64,000 nucleotides of DNA, from the NCBI GenBank assembly GCA_025210455.1, contig JAOARQ010000035.1, positions 1-64,000 on the forward strand. The letters are read 5' to 3'. Source of the stretch: Pelagimonas sp. Lineage in GTDB: Bacteria; Pseudomonadota; Alphaproteobacteria; Rhodobacterales; Rhodobacteraceae. Shown here piece after piece: positions 18,073 through 27,710 of this stretch. Below the pieces are notes generated by a model. It was not told where the DNA came from. It did not search any database and saw nothing but the letters and a program-made list of their open reading frames with translations. How positions within the stretch are numbered: position 1 is the first letter of the stretch; every line of letters begins with the position of its first letter. The translations under genes were made by a program, and so were the position numbers.

Positions 18073-19845
18073 ATGAAAATGACCACTGAAGAAGCCTTTG
18101 TGAAAGTGCTTCAGCGCCACGGAATCGAACATGCCTTTGGTATCATCGGTTCGGCTTTCATGCCGATTTCCGATATCTTCCCGAAGGCGGGCATTACCTT
18201 CTGGGATTGTGCCCACGAAGGATCCGGCGGCATGATGGCCGATGGCTACACCCGTGCCACTGGCAAAATGTCGATGATGATCGCGCAGAACGGACCGGGC
18301 ATTTCGAACTTTGTGACAGCCGTCAAAACCGCCTACTGGAACCACACCCCGCTGCTGCTGGTGACACCGCAGGCCGCGAACAAGACCGTCGGTCAGGGTG
18401 GTTTTCAGGAAATTGAACAGATGCGGATGTTCGCAGACTGCGTCTGCTATCAGGAAGAAGTGCGTGATCCGTCGCGCATGGCCGAAGTGCTGAACCGCGT
18501 GATCATGCAGGCCAAGCGCAACTCGGCCCCGGCGCAGATCAACGTGCCGCGCGATTACTTTACTCAGGTGATCGACATCAACCTGCCTGCCATCGTTGAT
18601 TTCGAACGCCCTGCTGGCGGCGAAGAGGCGCTGGATCAGGCGGCAGAGCTGCTGTCGAACGCCAAGTTCCCGGTCATTCTGAACGGTGCGGGCGTTGTTA
18701 TTGGCGGCGCAATCGAAGCCTCCAAAGATCTGGCTGAACGCCTGTCTGCGCCGGTCTGCTGCGGCTACCAGCACAATGATGCCTTCCCGGGGTCGCACCC
18801 GCTGCATGCTGGCCCACTGGGCTATAACGGCTCAAAGGCCGGGATGGAGCTGATCTCGAAGGCGGATGTTGTTCTGGCGCTGGGCACCCGTCTGAACCCG
18901 TTCTCAACCCTGCCGGGCTATGGCATTGATTACTGGCCGACCGAGGCCAAGATCATTCAGGTCGACATCAACCCTGACCGTATCGGCCTGACCAAGCCGG
19001 TCACCGTAGGCATCGTTGGTGACGCCAAGAAGGTGGCCACCACCATCCTGTCGAAATTGTCGGACTCTGCCGGTGACGAAGGTCGTTCGGATCGTGAGGC
19101 GCTGATTGCCACCACTAAGTCCACCTGGGCGCAGGAACTGAGCTCGATGGATCACGAAGACGATGATCCCGGCACCACCTGGAACGAACGTGCCCGCGCA
19201 GACAAGCCGGATTGGCTGAGCCCGCGCAAAGCATGGCGTGCGATCCAGTCGGGCCTGCCCAAGGATGCGATCATCTCGTCGGATATCGGCAACAACTGTG
19301 CTATCGGTAACGCCTATCCGTCCTTTGAAGAGGGCCGCAAGTATCTTGCCCCCGGCCTGTTTGGCCCCTGTGGCTATGGTCTGCCGTCGGTGATTGGTGC
19401 AAAGATTGGCTGCCCGGATGTGCCTGTTGTTGGCTTCTCGGGCGACGGTGCCTTTGGCATCGCCGTGACCGAACTGACCGCGATTGGCCGCGAAGAATGG
19501 CCCGCCGTGACTCAGGTGGTGTTCCGCAACTATCAGTGGGGCGCGGAAAAGCGGAACTCGACCCTGTGGTATGACGACAACTTTGTCGGCACCGAGCTGG
19601 ACACTCAGGTGTCTTATGCCGGTATTGCCAAGGCCTGTGGTCTGAAAGGTGTTGTCGCCCGCACACAGGACGAACTGACCGAAGCGCTGCGTCAGGCCTG
19701 TGAAGACCAGAAAAACGGCATCACCACCCTGATCGAAGCCATGATCAATCAGGAACTTGGCGAACCCTTCCGCCGTGACGCGATGAAGAAACCTGTCGAA
19801 GTGGCCGGGATCGACGCGGCTGACATGGTCAAGCAAGGGGGCTGA
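18073..19845 (+). CDS. xsc: Sulfoacetaldehyde acetyltransferase
   Basis: Xsc is a cytoplasmic thiamine diphosphate enzyme that converts sulfoacetaldehyde and phosphate to acetyl phosphate and sulfite, the C-S bond-breaking step of taurine, isethionate and sulfoacetate degradation. The 590 residues match the family length. The catalytic glutamate is in CAHEGSGGMMADGY, and the diphosphate motif begins GDGAFG and continues to FRNYQWG. GGGAG precedes the ATG. It is followed two bases later by ackA; pta, a citrate synthase, a sulfite exporter and soeABC lie downstream. Genes that make sulfoacetaldehyde (for example tpa or tauXY) are not in the window. Confidence 0.95.
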   Translation: MKMTTEEAFVKVLQRHGIEHAFGIIGSAFMPISDIFPKAGITFWDCAHEGSGGMMADGYTRATGKMSMMIAQNGPGISNFVTAVKTAYWNHTPLLLVTPQAANKTVGQGGFQEIEQMRMFADCVCYQEEVRDPSRMAEVLNRVIMQAKRNSAPAQINVPRDYFTQVIDINLPAIVDFERPAGGEEALDQAAELLSNAKFPVILNGAGVVIGGAIEASKDLAERLSAPVCCGYQHNDAFPGSHPLHAGPLGYNGSKAGMELISKADVVLALGTRLNPFSTLPGYGIDYWPTEAKIIQVDINPDRIGLTKPVTVGIVGDAKKVATTILSKLSDSAGDEGRSDREALIATTKSTWAQELSSMDHEDDDPGTTWNERARADKPDWLSPRKAWRAIQSGLPKDAIISSDIGNNCAIGNAYPSFEEGRKYLAPGLFGPCGYGLPSVIGAKIGCPDVPVVGFSGDGAFGIAVTELTAIGREEWPAVTQVVFRNYQWGAEKRNSTLWYDDNFVGTELDTQVSYAGIAKACGLKGVVARTQDELTEALRQACEDQKNGITTLIEAMINQELGEPFRRDAMKKPVEVAGIDAADMVKQGG

Positions 19846-19847
19846 TC

Positions 19848-21011
19848 GTGACAAAGACACCCGGTACTGATGGCGCTGTTCTGGTCCTGAATGCCGGGTC
19901 GTCTTCGATCAAATTTGCAGTGTTTGACAGAACGCTGACGGAACAGCTATCGGGTCTCGCTGCTGAAATTGGCGGGGCCTCATTTCTAAAGATCGGGGAT
20001 ACACAGGATCATATCCCCTTTATTGATCACAAATCCGCGCTGCAGGCCGTTCTGGCCGCGCTTGAGACGCGGGGCTTTGGTCTGGACAGATTGCAGGCCG
20101 CTGCCCACCGCGTTGTGCATGGCGGGCGCAAGCTGACCCAGCCTGTGCGGATCAGCCCTGATATCCGGGCCGAAATTGCCGCCTGTTCGCCGCTGGCGCC
20201 GCTGCATAATCCGCACAATCTGTCTGCGATTGATACGCTTGCCGAACTGGCGCCTGATCTGCCGCAATACGCCAGCTTTGACACCAGTTTTCACGCCAGC
20301 AATCCCGAAGTGGCCACCCGCTATGCCATTCCCAAGATGATCGAAACCAAGGGCATTCGGCGCTATGGGTTTCATGGCCTAAGCTATGCCTCGCTGGTGG
20401 ATCGTCTGCCTGACCTGTCGGGTGCGCCTCTGCCGTCGCGGCTGCTAGCGTTTCATCTGGGCAATGGGGCGTCGCTCTGTGCTATTCACAACGGGCAGTC
20501 TGTGGCGACAACCATGGGGTATTCGCCTCTGGATGGGCTGACCATGGGCACCCGTTCTGGTGGGATTGATGCCAATGCAGTGTTGCGGCTGGTCGAAGAA
20601 AACGGGCTTGAGCGCACCAAGGCCATTCTGAACCACGAAAGCGGGTTGCTGGGGCTGTCAGGTGGCAAATCCGACATGCGCAAGCTGATGCTGGATCATA
20701 CGGCGGATAGTGATTTCGCCATCGAACACTTTTGCTATTGGTCGCTGCGCCATGCCGGATCGCTGATTGCGGCGATGCAGGGCTGTGACGCTATCGCGTT
20801 TACCGGTGGGATCGGTGAAAACGCAGTGGGTGTGCGTGCAAGGATCGTGCAGGGGCTGGAATGGCTGGGGGCGCGGCTGGATCCTGACGCCAATCACCAG
20901 CGCAAGGCGCGGCTGCATGCCGAAAGCTCCAGGGTGCAGATCTGGCGCGTTCCGGCCCATGAAGAGGAATGGATTGCCAAAGATGCGCTGACCCTGATGG
21001 GGGGCGCATGA
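19848..21011 (+). CDS. ackA: Acetate kinase
   Basis: Acetate kinase (387 residues) converts acetyl phosphate and ADP to acetate and ATP, so here it would conserve the energy of the acetyl phosphate released by Xsc. Family motifs are clear: LVLNAGSSSIKF near the N-terminus, AHRVVHGG, the FDTSFH segment, MGTRSGGIDA and FTGGIGENA. The start is a GTG at 19848, preceded by GGGG, two bases after the xsc stop codon, which indicates one transcript. It is convergent with pta, four bases apart. Confidence 0.95.
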   Translation: MTKTPGTDGAVLVLNAGSSSIKFAVFDRTLTEQLSGLAAEIGGASFLKIGDTQDHIPFIDHKSALQAVLAALETRGFGLDRLQAAAHRVVHGGRKLTQPVRISPDIRAEIAACSPLAPLHNPHNLSAIDTLAELAPDLPQYASFDTSFHASNPEVATRYAIPKMIETKGIRRYGFHGLSYASLVDRLPDLSGAPLPSRLLAFHLGNGASLCAIHNGQSVATTMGYSPLDGLTMGTRSGGIDANAVLRLVEENGLERTKAILNHESGLLGLSGGKSDMRKLMLDHTADSDFAIEHFCYWSLRHAGSLIAAMQGCDAIAFTGGIGENAVGVRARIVQGLEWLGARLDPDANHQRKARLHAESSRVQIWRVPAHEEEWIAKDALTLMGGA

Positions 21012-21015
21012 TCGG

Positions 21016-21870
21016 CTACTCTCCCATGGCGACGGCAATGGCTGTCGCCGCAACGATATCGTCAACCGTGGCCCCGCGTGACAGATCGCAGACCGGTTTG
21101 CGGAATCCTTGCAGGAACGGCCCAAGCGCCTGCGCACCCGCCAGTTCCTGCGCCAGCTTATATGCGATATTGCCCGCGTTCAGGTCCGGGAAGATCAGCA
21201 CATTGGCATCCCCTTCCCCCAGCCCCTTCTTTTGCGCGATTGATGGGTTTAGTGCGGCATCTGCCTGGATTGGCCCGGAGAAACCGGAAACCTCAGCCGC
21301 CTCGCGCACCAGATCTACGCTGTCACCCGTGCCGCTGGTTCCTGTCGAAAAAGACAACATTGCCACCCGCGCCCGGCCGAGAAGTGCCTCGCCAGAGGCC
21401 GCCGAGGCCCCCGCGATCGAAGCCAGCGCCTGTGCGTCTGGCGATACATTGACCGCGCAATCCGCAAAGATCATTTCGCGCCCATCGGGGAAGAGCATCA
21501 GGAAAAACGACGACGGCACCGTGGTACCCTCTGACAGGCCAATGCCGATGCTGGCGGCTTCGATGACTTTCTTTGTCGGGCTGTCCGCGCCTGCCACCAT
21601 CACATCTGCTTCGCCTGCAGCCACAATGGCTGCGGCGCGAAACAAGGGTTTGGACACCATCCGCTTGGCAATGCCCTCTTTCATGCCACGTGCCTCGACC
21701 AGCGCCCGCACATGGGCCTCAGATGCATCGGCCAGCGGCAGGGGATTTGCGAGCCCGTCCGCACGCAGGCGCGTGCAGGCCTCAGCCACCCGAGGATCAT
21801 CCATTTCAGGGAACACCACCCGCGCTTTGCGCGCACGGGCTTTTTCAAAAAGCTTGTCCAAAACTGGCAT
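21016..21870 (-). CDS. pta: Phosphate acetyltransferase (short form)
   Basis: Pta interconverts acetyl phosphate and acetyl-CoA, feeding the C2 unit from Xsc into central metabolism. This is the short catalytic form (284 residues) without the N-terminal DRTGG regulatory domain of enterobacterial Pta. Characteristic segments are VVFPEMDDPRVAEA, MVAGADSPTKKV and NVLIFPDLNAGNIAYKL. I start it at the ATG at 21870 with a perfect GGAGG seven bases upstream; the frame stays open for another 105 codons antisense to the citrate synthase, but that is not coding. It is divergent from the citrate synthase with only 36 bases between start codons. Confidence 0.94.
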   Translation of the reverse strand: MPVLDKLFEKARARKARVVFPEMDDPRVAEACTRLRADGLANPLPLADASEAHVRALVEARGMKEGIAKRMVSKPLFRAAAIVAAGEADVMVAGADSPTKKVIEAASIGIGLSEGTTVPSSFFLMLFPDGREMIFADCAVNVSPDAQALASIAGASAASGEALLGRARVAMLSFSTGTSGTGDSVDLVREAAEVSGFSGPIQADAALNPSIAQKKGLGEGDANVLIFPDLNAGNIAYKLAQELAGAQALGPFLQGFRKPVCDLSRGATVDDIVAATAIAVAMGE

Positions 21871-21906
21871 GTCTGCCTCCGTAAACCGACCCGATAGGAG
21901 CCACCA

Positions 21907-23043
21907 ATGAGCGATGACGTCAAGATCAACCGTGGTTTGAAAGGGATTTACTTTGAGCGCTCTGGCGTCAGTCACATTGATGGTGCCAAAGGTGAATTGC
22001 TGTATCGCGGCTATACCATCCATGATCTGGCGGAACAGGCCAGTTTTGAAGAGGTCTGCTATCTGCTGATCCATGGTGAATTGCCAACCGAAGCAGAACT
22101 GGCCGCGTTTGACGCGGATCTGAAAGCCGCGCGTGACCTGCCTGCGGGCATTTATGATGTCATCCGTTCGTGTAAGACGGGCCATCCCATGGATGTGCTA
22201 CGCACGGCGGTGTCGGCCCTCGCCGCGCTTGAGACAGGCAGCGCCGAGAAAGGCGAAGCGGGGTTTTTGACCAATGGCATTCGCCTGATCAGCCAGGTGC
22301 CCATGATCATCGCCGCCCATGAGGCCATTCGCAATGGGCGCGACCCGGTTGCCGCCGACAAGACGCTTGGCCATGCGGCCAACTGGCTTTGGATGCTCAA
22401 GGGGGAAAAGCCGTCTGACGATGCGGCGCGTCTGGCGGATGTTGATTTTATTTTGCACGCGGAACATGGGGCCAATGCCTCTAGCTTTGCTGCGCGGGTG
22501 ACTGTTGGCACCGAAGCCAATCTGCATGGGGCCATGGTCACGGCTCTGTCTACTTTGGCGGGCCCTGCCCATGGAGGCGCGGCCGAGGACGTCATGAAAA
22601 TGGTGCGTGAAATCGGCACCCCCGACAAAGCGGCCGACTATGTAAAGGCGAAGCGCAAGAACCGCGAGGCTGTGACGGGCTTTGGCCACCGCGTTTACCG
22701 CGCCGAAGATCCCCGCGCCCGCCACATGCGTGAAGGGGTGAAAAAGCTGGGGGATGAAATGGGCGCGCCTGAGTTCTACCAGATCCTGGAAGGTGTGGTT
22801 GAGGCGATGAAACCCTATGCGCGGCATGGGTTGAACGTGAACGTCGATTTCTATGCCGGCGTCATGTACCAGCTGCACGGCATACCCATGGATCTCTATG
22901 TGCCGATTTTCGCCATTGGGCGGATGCCCGGCTGGCTGGTGCAATGTCTTGAACAGCAGCGCAGCAATATCCTGATCCGGCCATTAACCCTTTACAACGG
23001 CCCTGAAGCGCGTTCCTTTGTGACGCTAAAAGATAGAACGTGA
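21907..23043 (+). CDS. Citrate synthase family protein (short type)
   Basis: A 378-residue citrate synthase-family enzyme, close in size to 2-methylcitrate synthase and short citrate synthases. The catalytic residues are present: the histidines of HAEHGANAS and FGHRVYR and the aspartate of NVDFYAG. The context (acetyl-CoA from Pta next door) favours acetyl-CoA as substrate, while the length also fits 2-methylcitrate synthase. The gene is preceded by ATAGGAG. A longer housekeeping GltA is expected elsewhere in such genomes, so this may be a paralogue dedicated to the sulfonate or acetate pathway. Confidence 0.88.
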   Translation: MSDDVKINRGLKGIYFERSGVSHIDGAKGELLYRGYTIHDLAEQASFEEVCYLLIHGELPTEAELAAFDADLKAARDLPAGIYDVIRSCKTGHPMDVLRTAVSALAALETGSAEKGEAGFLTNGIRLISQVPMIIAAHEAIRNGRDPVAADKTLGHAANWLWMLKGEKPSDDAARLADVDFILHAEHGANASSFAARVTVGTEANLHGAMVTALSTLAGPAHGGAAEDVMKMVREIGTPDKAADYVKAKRKNREAVTGFGHRVYRAEDPRARHMREGVKKLGDEMGAPEFYQILEGVVEAMKPYARHGLNVNVDFYAGVMYQLHGIPMDLYVPIFAIGRMPGWLVQCLEQQRSNILIRPLTLYNGPEARSFVTLKDRT

Positions 23044-23079
23044 TCGCATGTTTTCCCAAATTAGGAGACTAAAATTCTA

Positions 23080-24120
23080 ATGCTGACTGGCGTAATGAGA
23101 ACTTTGCCGTTCCAAGGCAAAGCGGAGTTTGGGGCCTGGATCAAAACCACCTTTCCCGGGGTGATCGTCGCTGTGCTGGTGGCGGCTTCGGCAAAATTCC
23201 TGTCTGAACACTATGGGGCGCCGTCAATGCTGATGGCGCTGCTTTTGGGAATTTCCGTCAGCTTTCTGGGCGAAGAGGGCAAGACGGTCCCCGGTATCGC
23301 CTTTGCTGCGCGCGGTTTATTGCGGCTTGGAGTGGCGTTTTTGGGCGTGCGCATCAGTGTCGATCTGATGATGGGCCTTGGGGTGCAGATGATTGGCCTT
23401 GTGATTTTGGGGATGCTGGCCACCATCGGCTTTGGGTTGTTGATCGGTAAATTTTTTGGCAGCGGTTGGCGCTTTTCGCTGTTGACGGCTGGGTCTGTCG
23501 CGATCTGTGGTGCATCGGCTGCCATGGCGCTGTCAGCGATCCTGCCCAAAGATGAACGCTCAGAAGAGCGTCTGATTTTCACGGTTGTCGGTGTGACTGT
23601 GCTGTCGACCATCGCGATGATTGCCTATCCGATCCTTGTCAGCTTTCTTGAGATGTCTGATCTGCAGGCGGGGGTGTTTCTTGGGGGCACGATCCATGAT
23701 GTGGCGCAGGTGGTTGGCGCGGGATTTTCTGTCTCTGACCCAACCGGGGATACCTCGACGCTGGTCAAGCTGATCCGTGTTGCCATGCTGGCACCGATTG
23801 TTCTGGTGCTGTCGATCCTGATCCGTGCGCAGCAGGGGCATACCCAGGACAAAGGTTCAGCACCGCCGATCCTGCCGGGGTTTGTCATCGGGTTTCTGGT
23901 GCTGGCGGGGTTGAATTCCTTTCATCTGATTCCTGAGTTTCTTACCGAAGCGCTGGCGCAGGCGTCGCGCTGGCTGCTGCTGATCGCCATCGCGGCGGTT
24001 GGCATGAAAACCAATCTGAAACAGGTGCTGGGCGTTGGCCCGGCGGCGATCGCGCTGATTGTCAGTGAAACCCTGTTCATCGCTCTCTTTATTCTCTTGG
24101 GAATTATGCTCTTGACCTGA
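23080..24120 (+). CDS. YeiH-family putative sulfite/sulfate exporter
   Basis: A 346-residue membrane protein with about ten hydrophobic segments, of the YeiH/UPF0324 family. The conserved segments LLRLGVAFLGVRIS, AICGASAAMA and GGTIHDVAQVVGAG are present. Members of this family near sulfonate-degradation genes (TauZ, CuyZ and similar) have been proposed to export sulfite or sulfate. Its place between the Xsc branch and soeABC fits export of sulfite, which is toxic. The transported ion is an inference. AGGAG lies somewhat far (12 bases) from the ATG. Confidence 0.85.
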   Translation: MLTGVMRTLPFQGKAEFGAWIKTTFPGVIVAVLVAASAKFLSEHYGAPSMLMALLLGISVSFLGEEGKTVPGIAFAARGLLRLGVAFLGVRISVDLMMGLGVQMIGLVILGMLATIGFGLLIGKFFGSGWRFSLLTAGSVAICGASAAMALSAILPKDERSEERLIFTVVGVTVLSTIAMIAYPILVSFLEMSDLQAGVFLGGTIHDVAQVVGAGFSVSDPTGDTSTLVKLIRVAMLAPIVLVLSILIRAQQGHTQDKGSAPPILPGFVIGFLVLAGLNSFHLIPEFLTEALAQASRWLLLIAIAAVGMKTNLKQVLGVGPAAIALIVSETLFIALFILLGIMLLT

Positions 24121-24144
24121 TCCCGCCCTTCGAAAGGCCGCCAG

Positions 24145-26964
24145 ATGAAAATCAAGCAACCGACCATCAATACCAGCCCTCCGGTTTCGGACGAGATCCG
24201 ACAAACCACTTGCTATATGTGCGCCTGCCGATGTGGCATCAACGTGCATATGAAAGAGGGCAAGGTGGCCTATATCGAAGGCAACCGTGACCACCCGGTG
24301 AACAAGGGCGTGCTTTGCGCCAAGGGCAGCGCCGGGATCATGCAGCACAACGCCCCATCGCGGCTGCGTGCGCCACTGAAACGGGTGGGGCCGCGTGGTT
24401 CGGGTGAGTTTCAGGAAATTTCCTGGGAAGAAGCGCTGACCATCGCCACCGATTGGCTGGCCCCTTTGCGCGCCAATGATCCGGAAAAGCTGGCCTTTTT
24501 TACCGGGCGGGATCAGTCGCAAAGCTTTACCAGCTTTTGGGCGCAGAATTTTGGCACACCGAACTATGCGGCGCATGGGGGCTTTTGTTCGGTGAATATG
24601 GCCACCGCCGGGATTTACACCATGGGCGGGGCGTTCTGGGAATTTGGCGCGCCCGACTGGGATCATACCAAACTGTTCTTGCTGTTCGGTGTTGCGGAAG
24701 ACCACGACAGCAACCCGATCAAGATGGGCATCGGCAAGATCAAGGCGCGCGGGGCCAAGGTGATTGGCATCAACCCGATCCGCACTGGATATAATGCGGT
24801 GGCGGATGACTGGATTGGCATTACGCCGGGATCTGATGGCTTGTTGATCATGTCGCTGATCCATTGCCTGCTGAAAGCGGGGAAGATCGACCTTGAGTAT
24901 CTGGCGCGTTACACCAATGCGCCGGTGCTGCTGGATTGCGATCCTGCGTCGCCTGAAAAGGGTCTGTTCCTGCGCAATGAGGATGGCAAGCCGCTGGTGA
25001 TTGACCGGGCGACGGGGCAGCCAACCCCCTTTGATCAGCCCGGCGTGCGCCCGGATCTGACTGGCACGTTGCAGCGGGATGGTGTGACCCACCATTGCGT
25101 GATGCATGAGATCGCCGAAAGCTATCTGGATGCCAAATATGCCCCCGAAGCGGTGGCCGAACGCTGCGGCATCACACCCGCGCGCATTCGCACGCTTGCC
25201 GGGGAAATCGCGCGCGTGGCCTTTGATGAAGCCATCGAGATCGACCAGCCCTGGACAGATTTTCGTGGTGAACACCACGACAAGATGATCGGTCGTCCGG
25301 TGTCCGTTCATTCGATGCGTGGGATTTCCGCCCATTCCAATGGGTTCCAGACTTGCCGCGCGCTGCATATTCTGCAGATCCTGATTGGTGCGGTGGAAAC
25401 CCCCGGCGGGATGCGGTTCAAACCGCCCTATCCCAAACCGGTCGAAGCCCATCCGACGCCGCATTGCAAAACCCAGCCCAATTGCCCGCTGGATGGGCCG
25501 CATCTGGGCTTTCCCCGCGGCCCTGCCGATCTGATGCTGAAAGAAGATGGCTCGCCCGCGCGGATCGACAAGGCCTTTACCTGGGAAAACCCGCTGTCTG
25601 CCCACGGGCTGATGCATATGGTGATTTCCAACGCCCATGCGGGCGATCCCTATAAGATCGACACGCTGATGCTGTATATGGCGAATATGGCGTGGAATTC
25701 CTCGATGAATACGCGCTCGGTCATGGAGATGTTGACCGATACCGATGAAAACGGTGATTACGTCATTCCGCGCATCATCTATTCCGATGCCTATAGTTCG
25801 GAAATGGTGGCCTATGCGGATCTGATCTTGCCCGACACCACCTATCTTGAGCGGCACGATTGCATATCGCTGCTGGATCGCCCGATCTGCGAACCTGACG
25901 CTGCCGCAGATGCGATCCGCTGGCCGGTGGTCGAGCCAGACCGCGATGTGCGGGGGTTTCAATCGGTGCTGGTGGATCTGGCGGTGCGCCTTGACCTGCC
26001 GGGCTTTACCGATGATCAGGGGCAGGCGGTCTATCAGGACTATGCCGACTATATGGTCAATCACCAGCGCCGCCCCGGCATTGGCCCGCTGGCGGGCTGG
26101 CGACAGGGCAGTGATGGCCTGTCAGAAGGGCGGGGAACCCCCAACCCCGATCAACTGGATCACTATATTCAGAACGGCGGTTTCTTTACCGCCCATATCC
26201 CGGATGCCGCGCAATACTATAAACCCTGGAATAAGGAGTATCAGGATTGGGCGGTGGGCATGGGCCTGTATGACAGCCCGCAGCCTTATATCTTTCAGCT
26301 TTACTCCGAGCATGTGCGCCGGTTTCAGCTGGCTGCCGAAGGGCATGGCGACCATCAACCACCTGACCACCTGCGTGAACAGCTGCGCCAGCGCATGACA
26401 CCGCTGCCCGACTGGTACGAAGACGGGCTGGAGGGGCAGGAAGACTATCCCATCCGCGCGCTCACCCAGCGCCCGATGGCGATGTACCACAGCTGGGGCA
26501 CGCAAAACGCATGGCTGCGGCAATTGCATGGGCGCAACCCGCTGTATGTGCCGACCAAACTGATGCGGGAACACGGATTGCAGGATGGCGATTGGGTGCA
26601 TCTCACATCGCCTCATGGGCAAATCACCGTGCCGGTCATGGAAATGGCGGCGTTGAATGAAAACACCGTCTGGACATGGAACGCCATCGGCAAGCGCAAA
26701 GGCGCCTGGGCGCTGTCCGAAGACGCGCCCGAAGCCACCAAAGGATTTCTTCTAAATCACCTGATCCACGAACTTATGCCCGAAAAAGGCGATGGGCTGC
26801 GATGGTCCAACTCCGATCCAATCACTGGTCAGGCCGCGTGGTTTGACCTGCGTGTCAAACTGGAAAAGGCAGAGGCCCCAGCAGAAGCCCAGCCTGCCTT
26901 CCCGGCGATCAAATCCCCTGTTGACCAAGGCCCGGATACACTGAAGTGGGAGGTAGGGGCATGA
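24145..26964 (+). CDS. soeA: Molybdopterin oxidoreductase, sulfite dehydrogenase subunit A type
   Basis: The catalytic subunit (939 residues) of a DMSO-reductase-family complex. The N-terminal [4Fe-4S] motif is CYMCACRCG with a fourth cysteine in GVLCAKGSAG, and a cysteine in GGFCSVNMATA is placed as the likely molybdenum ligand. No Tat signal is visible, so the protein should face the cytoplasm, as known for SoeA. It forms an overlapping operon with an iron-sulfur subunit and a membrane anchor, and lies next to xsc and a sulfite exporter; this points to SoeABC, which oxidises sulfite to sulfate and passes electrons to quinone. Other complexes of this family have the same architecture. Confidence 0.85.
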   Translation: MKIKQPTINTSPPVSDEIRQTTCYMCACRCGINVHMKEGKVAYIEGNRDHPVNKGVLCAKGSAGIMQHNAPSRLRAPLKRVGPRGSGEFQEISWEEALTIATDWLAPLRANDPEKLAFFTGRDQSQSFTSFWAQNFGTPNYAAHGGFCSVNMATAGIYTMGGAFWEFGAPDWDHTKLFLLFGVAEDHDSNPIKMGIGKIKARGAKVIGINPIRTGYNAVADDWIGITPGSDGLLIMSLIHCLLKAGKIDLEYLARYTNAPVLLDCDPASPEKGLFLRNEDGKPLVIDRATGQPTPFDQPGVRPDLTGTLQRDGVTHHCVMHEIAESYLDAKYAPEAVAERCGITPARIRTLAGEIARVAFDEAIEIDQPWTDFRGEHHDKMIGRPVSVHSMRGISAHSNGFQTCRALHILQILIGAVETPGGMRFKPPYPKPVEAHPTPHCKTQPNCPLDGPHLGFPRGPADLMLKEDGSPARIDKAFTWENPLSAHGLMHMVISNAHAGDPYKIDTLMLYMANMAWNSSMNTRSVMEMLTDTDENGDYVIPRIIYSDAYSSEMVAYADLILPDTTYLERHDCISLLDRPICEPDAAADAIRWPVVEPDRDVRGFQSVLVDLAVRLDLPGFTDDQGQAVYQDYADYMVNHQRRPGIGPLAGWRQGSDGLSEGRGTPNPDQLDHYIQNGGFFTAHIPDAAQYYKPWNKEYQDWAVGMGLYDSPQPYIFQLYSEHVRRFQLAAEGHGDHQPPDHLREQLRQRMTPLPDWYEDGLEGQEDYPIRALTQRPMAMYHSWGTQNAWLRQLHGRNPLYVPTKLMREHGLQDGDWVHLTSPHGQITVPVMEMAALNENTVWTWNAIGKRKGAWALSEDAPEATKGFLLNHLIHELMPEKGDGLRWSNSDPITGQAAWFDLRVKLEKAEAPAEAQPAFPAIKSPVDQGPDTLKWEVGA

Positions 26965-27710
26965 CATCACTTCCCGAAAAGACTGACCGTAAAATGGGTC
27001 TGGTGATTGATCTGGACACCTGTGTTGGTTGCCATGCCTGCGTGATTTCCTGCAAAGGCTGGAACACGGAAAACTATGGTGAACCGCTGTCCGATCAGGA
27101 ACCCTATGGCGGTGATCCCATGGGCACGTTCCTGAACCGGGTGCACAGCTTTGAAGCGCAGCCGGAAACAGGCCCGGCGCAGCTGATCCATTTCCCCAAA
27201 TCCTGCCTGCATTGCGAAGATGCCCCCTGCGTGACGGTCTGCCCAACGGGTGCCAGCTACAAACGTGTCGAAGACGGCATTGTGCTGGTCAATGAAACCG
27301 ATTGTATGGGCTGTGGTCTTTGCGCCTGGTCGTGCCCTTACGGTGCGCGTGAATTGGATCTGGCGGCCGGGGTGATGAAGAAATGCACCCTTTGTGTTGA
27401 TCGCATCTATAACGACAACCTGCCGGAAGAAGACCGCATCCCGTCGTGCGTGCGGACCTGTCCCGCTGGGGCGCGTCATTTTGGCGATCTGGGCGATCCA
27501 GACAGTGATGTGTCGCAACTGGTGGCGGAACGCGGCGGTATGGATCTGATGCCAGAGCAGGGCACAAAGCCGGTCAACAAATACCTGCCTCCGCGCCCCA
27601 AAGACACCTGGGCCGAGCAAACCGATGTTCTTGCCCCTTACCTTGATCCGGTTGCCGAGGAACCCAAAGGTTTCCTTGGCTGGCTTGATAAGACTCTGGA
27701 GAAACTCTGA
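26961..27710 (+). CDS. soeB: 4Fe-4S ferredoxin subunit, SoeB type
   Basis: The electron-transfer subunit of the complex (249 residues). Four cysteine clusters are visible in order: CVGCHACVISC, CLHCEDAPCVTVCP, CMGCGLCAWSCP and CTLCVDR with CVRTCP, sufficient for four [4Fe-4S] centres as in DmsB/SoeB proteins. The start at 26961 lies in an ATGA overlap with soeA and has GGGAGG upstream. The stop codon overlaps the soeC start. It would pass electrons from the molybdenum subunit to the membrane anchor. Confidence 0.87.
   Translation: MTSLPEKTDRKMGLVIDLDTCVGCHACVISCKGWNTENYGEPLSDQEPYGGDPMGTFLNRVHSFEAQPETGPAQLIHFPKSCLHCEDAPCVTVCPTGASYKRVEDGIVLVNETDCMGCGLCAWSCPYGARELDLAAGVMKKCTLCVDRIYNDNLPEEDRIPSCVRTCPAGARHFGDLGDPDSDVSQLVAERGGMDLMPEQGTKPVNKYLPPRPKDTWAEQTDVLAPYLDPVAEEPKGFLGWLDKTLEKL

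Noticed and set aside
21871..22185. N-terminal extension of Pta into the citrate synthase gene
   Set aside because: The ATG at 21870 has a perfect GGAGG and gives the family N-terminus; the extension has no similarity to a Pta domain and is antisense to a conserved gene.
23857..26064. A long open frame (over 700 codons) on the minus strand antisense to soeA
   Set aside because: It is exactly opposite a gene with clear motifs, is rich in His, Arg, Gly and Ile in the pattern expected from reading a high-GC gene backwards, and has no recognisable domain.
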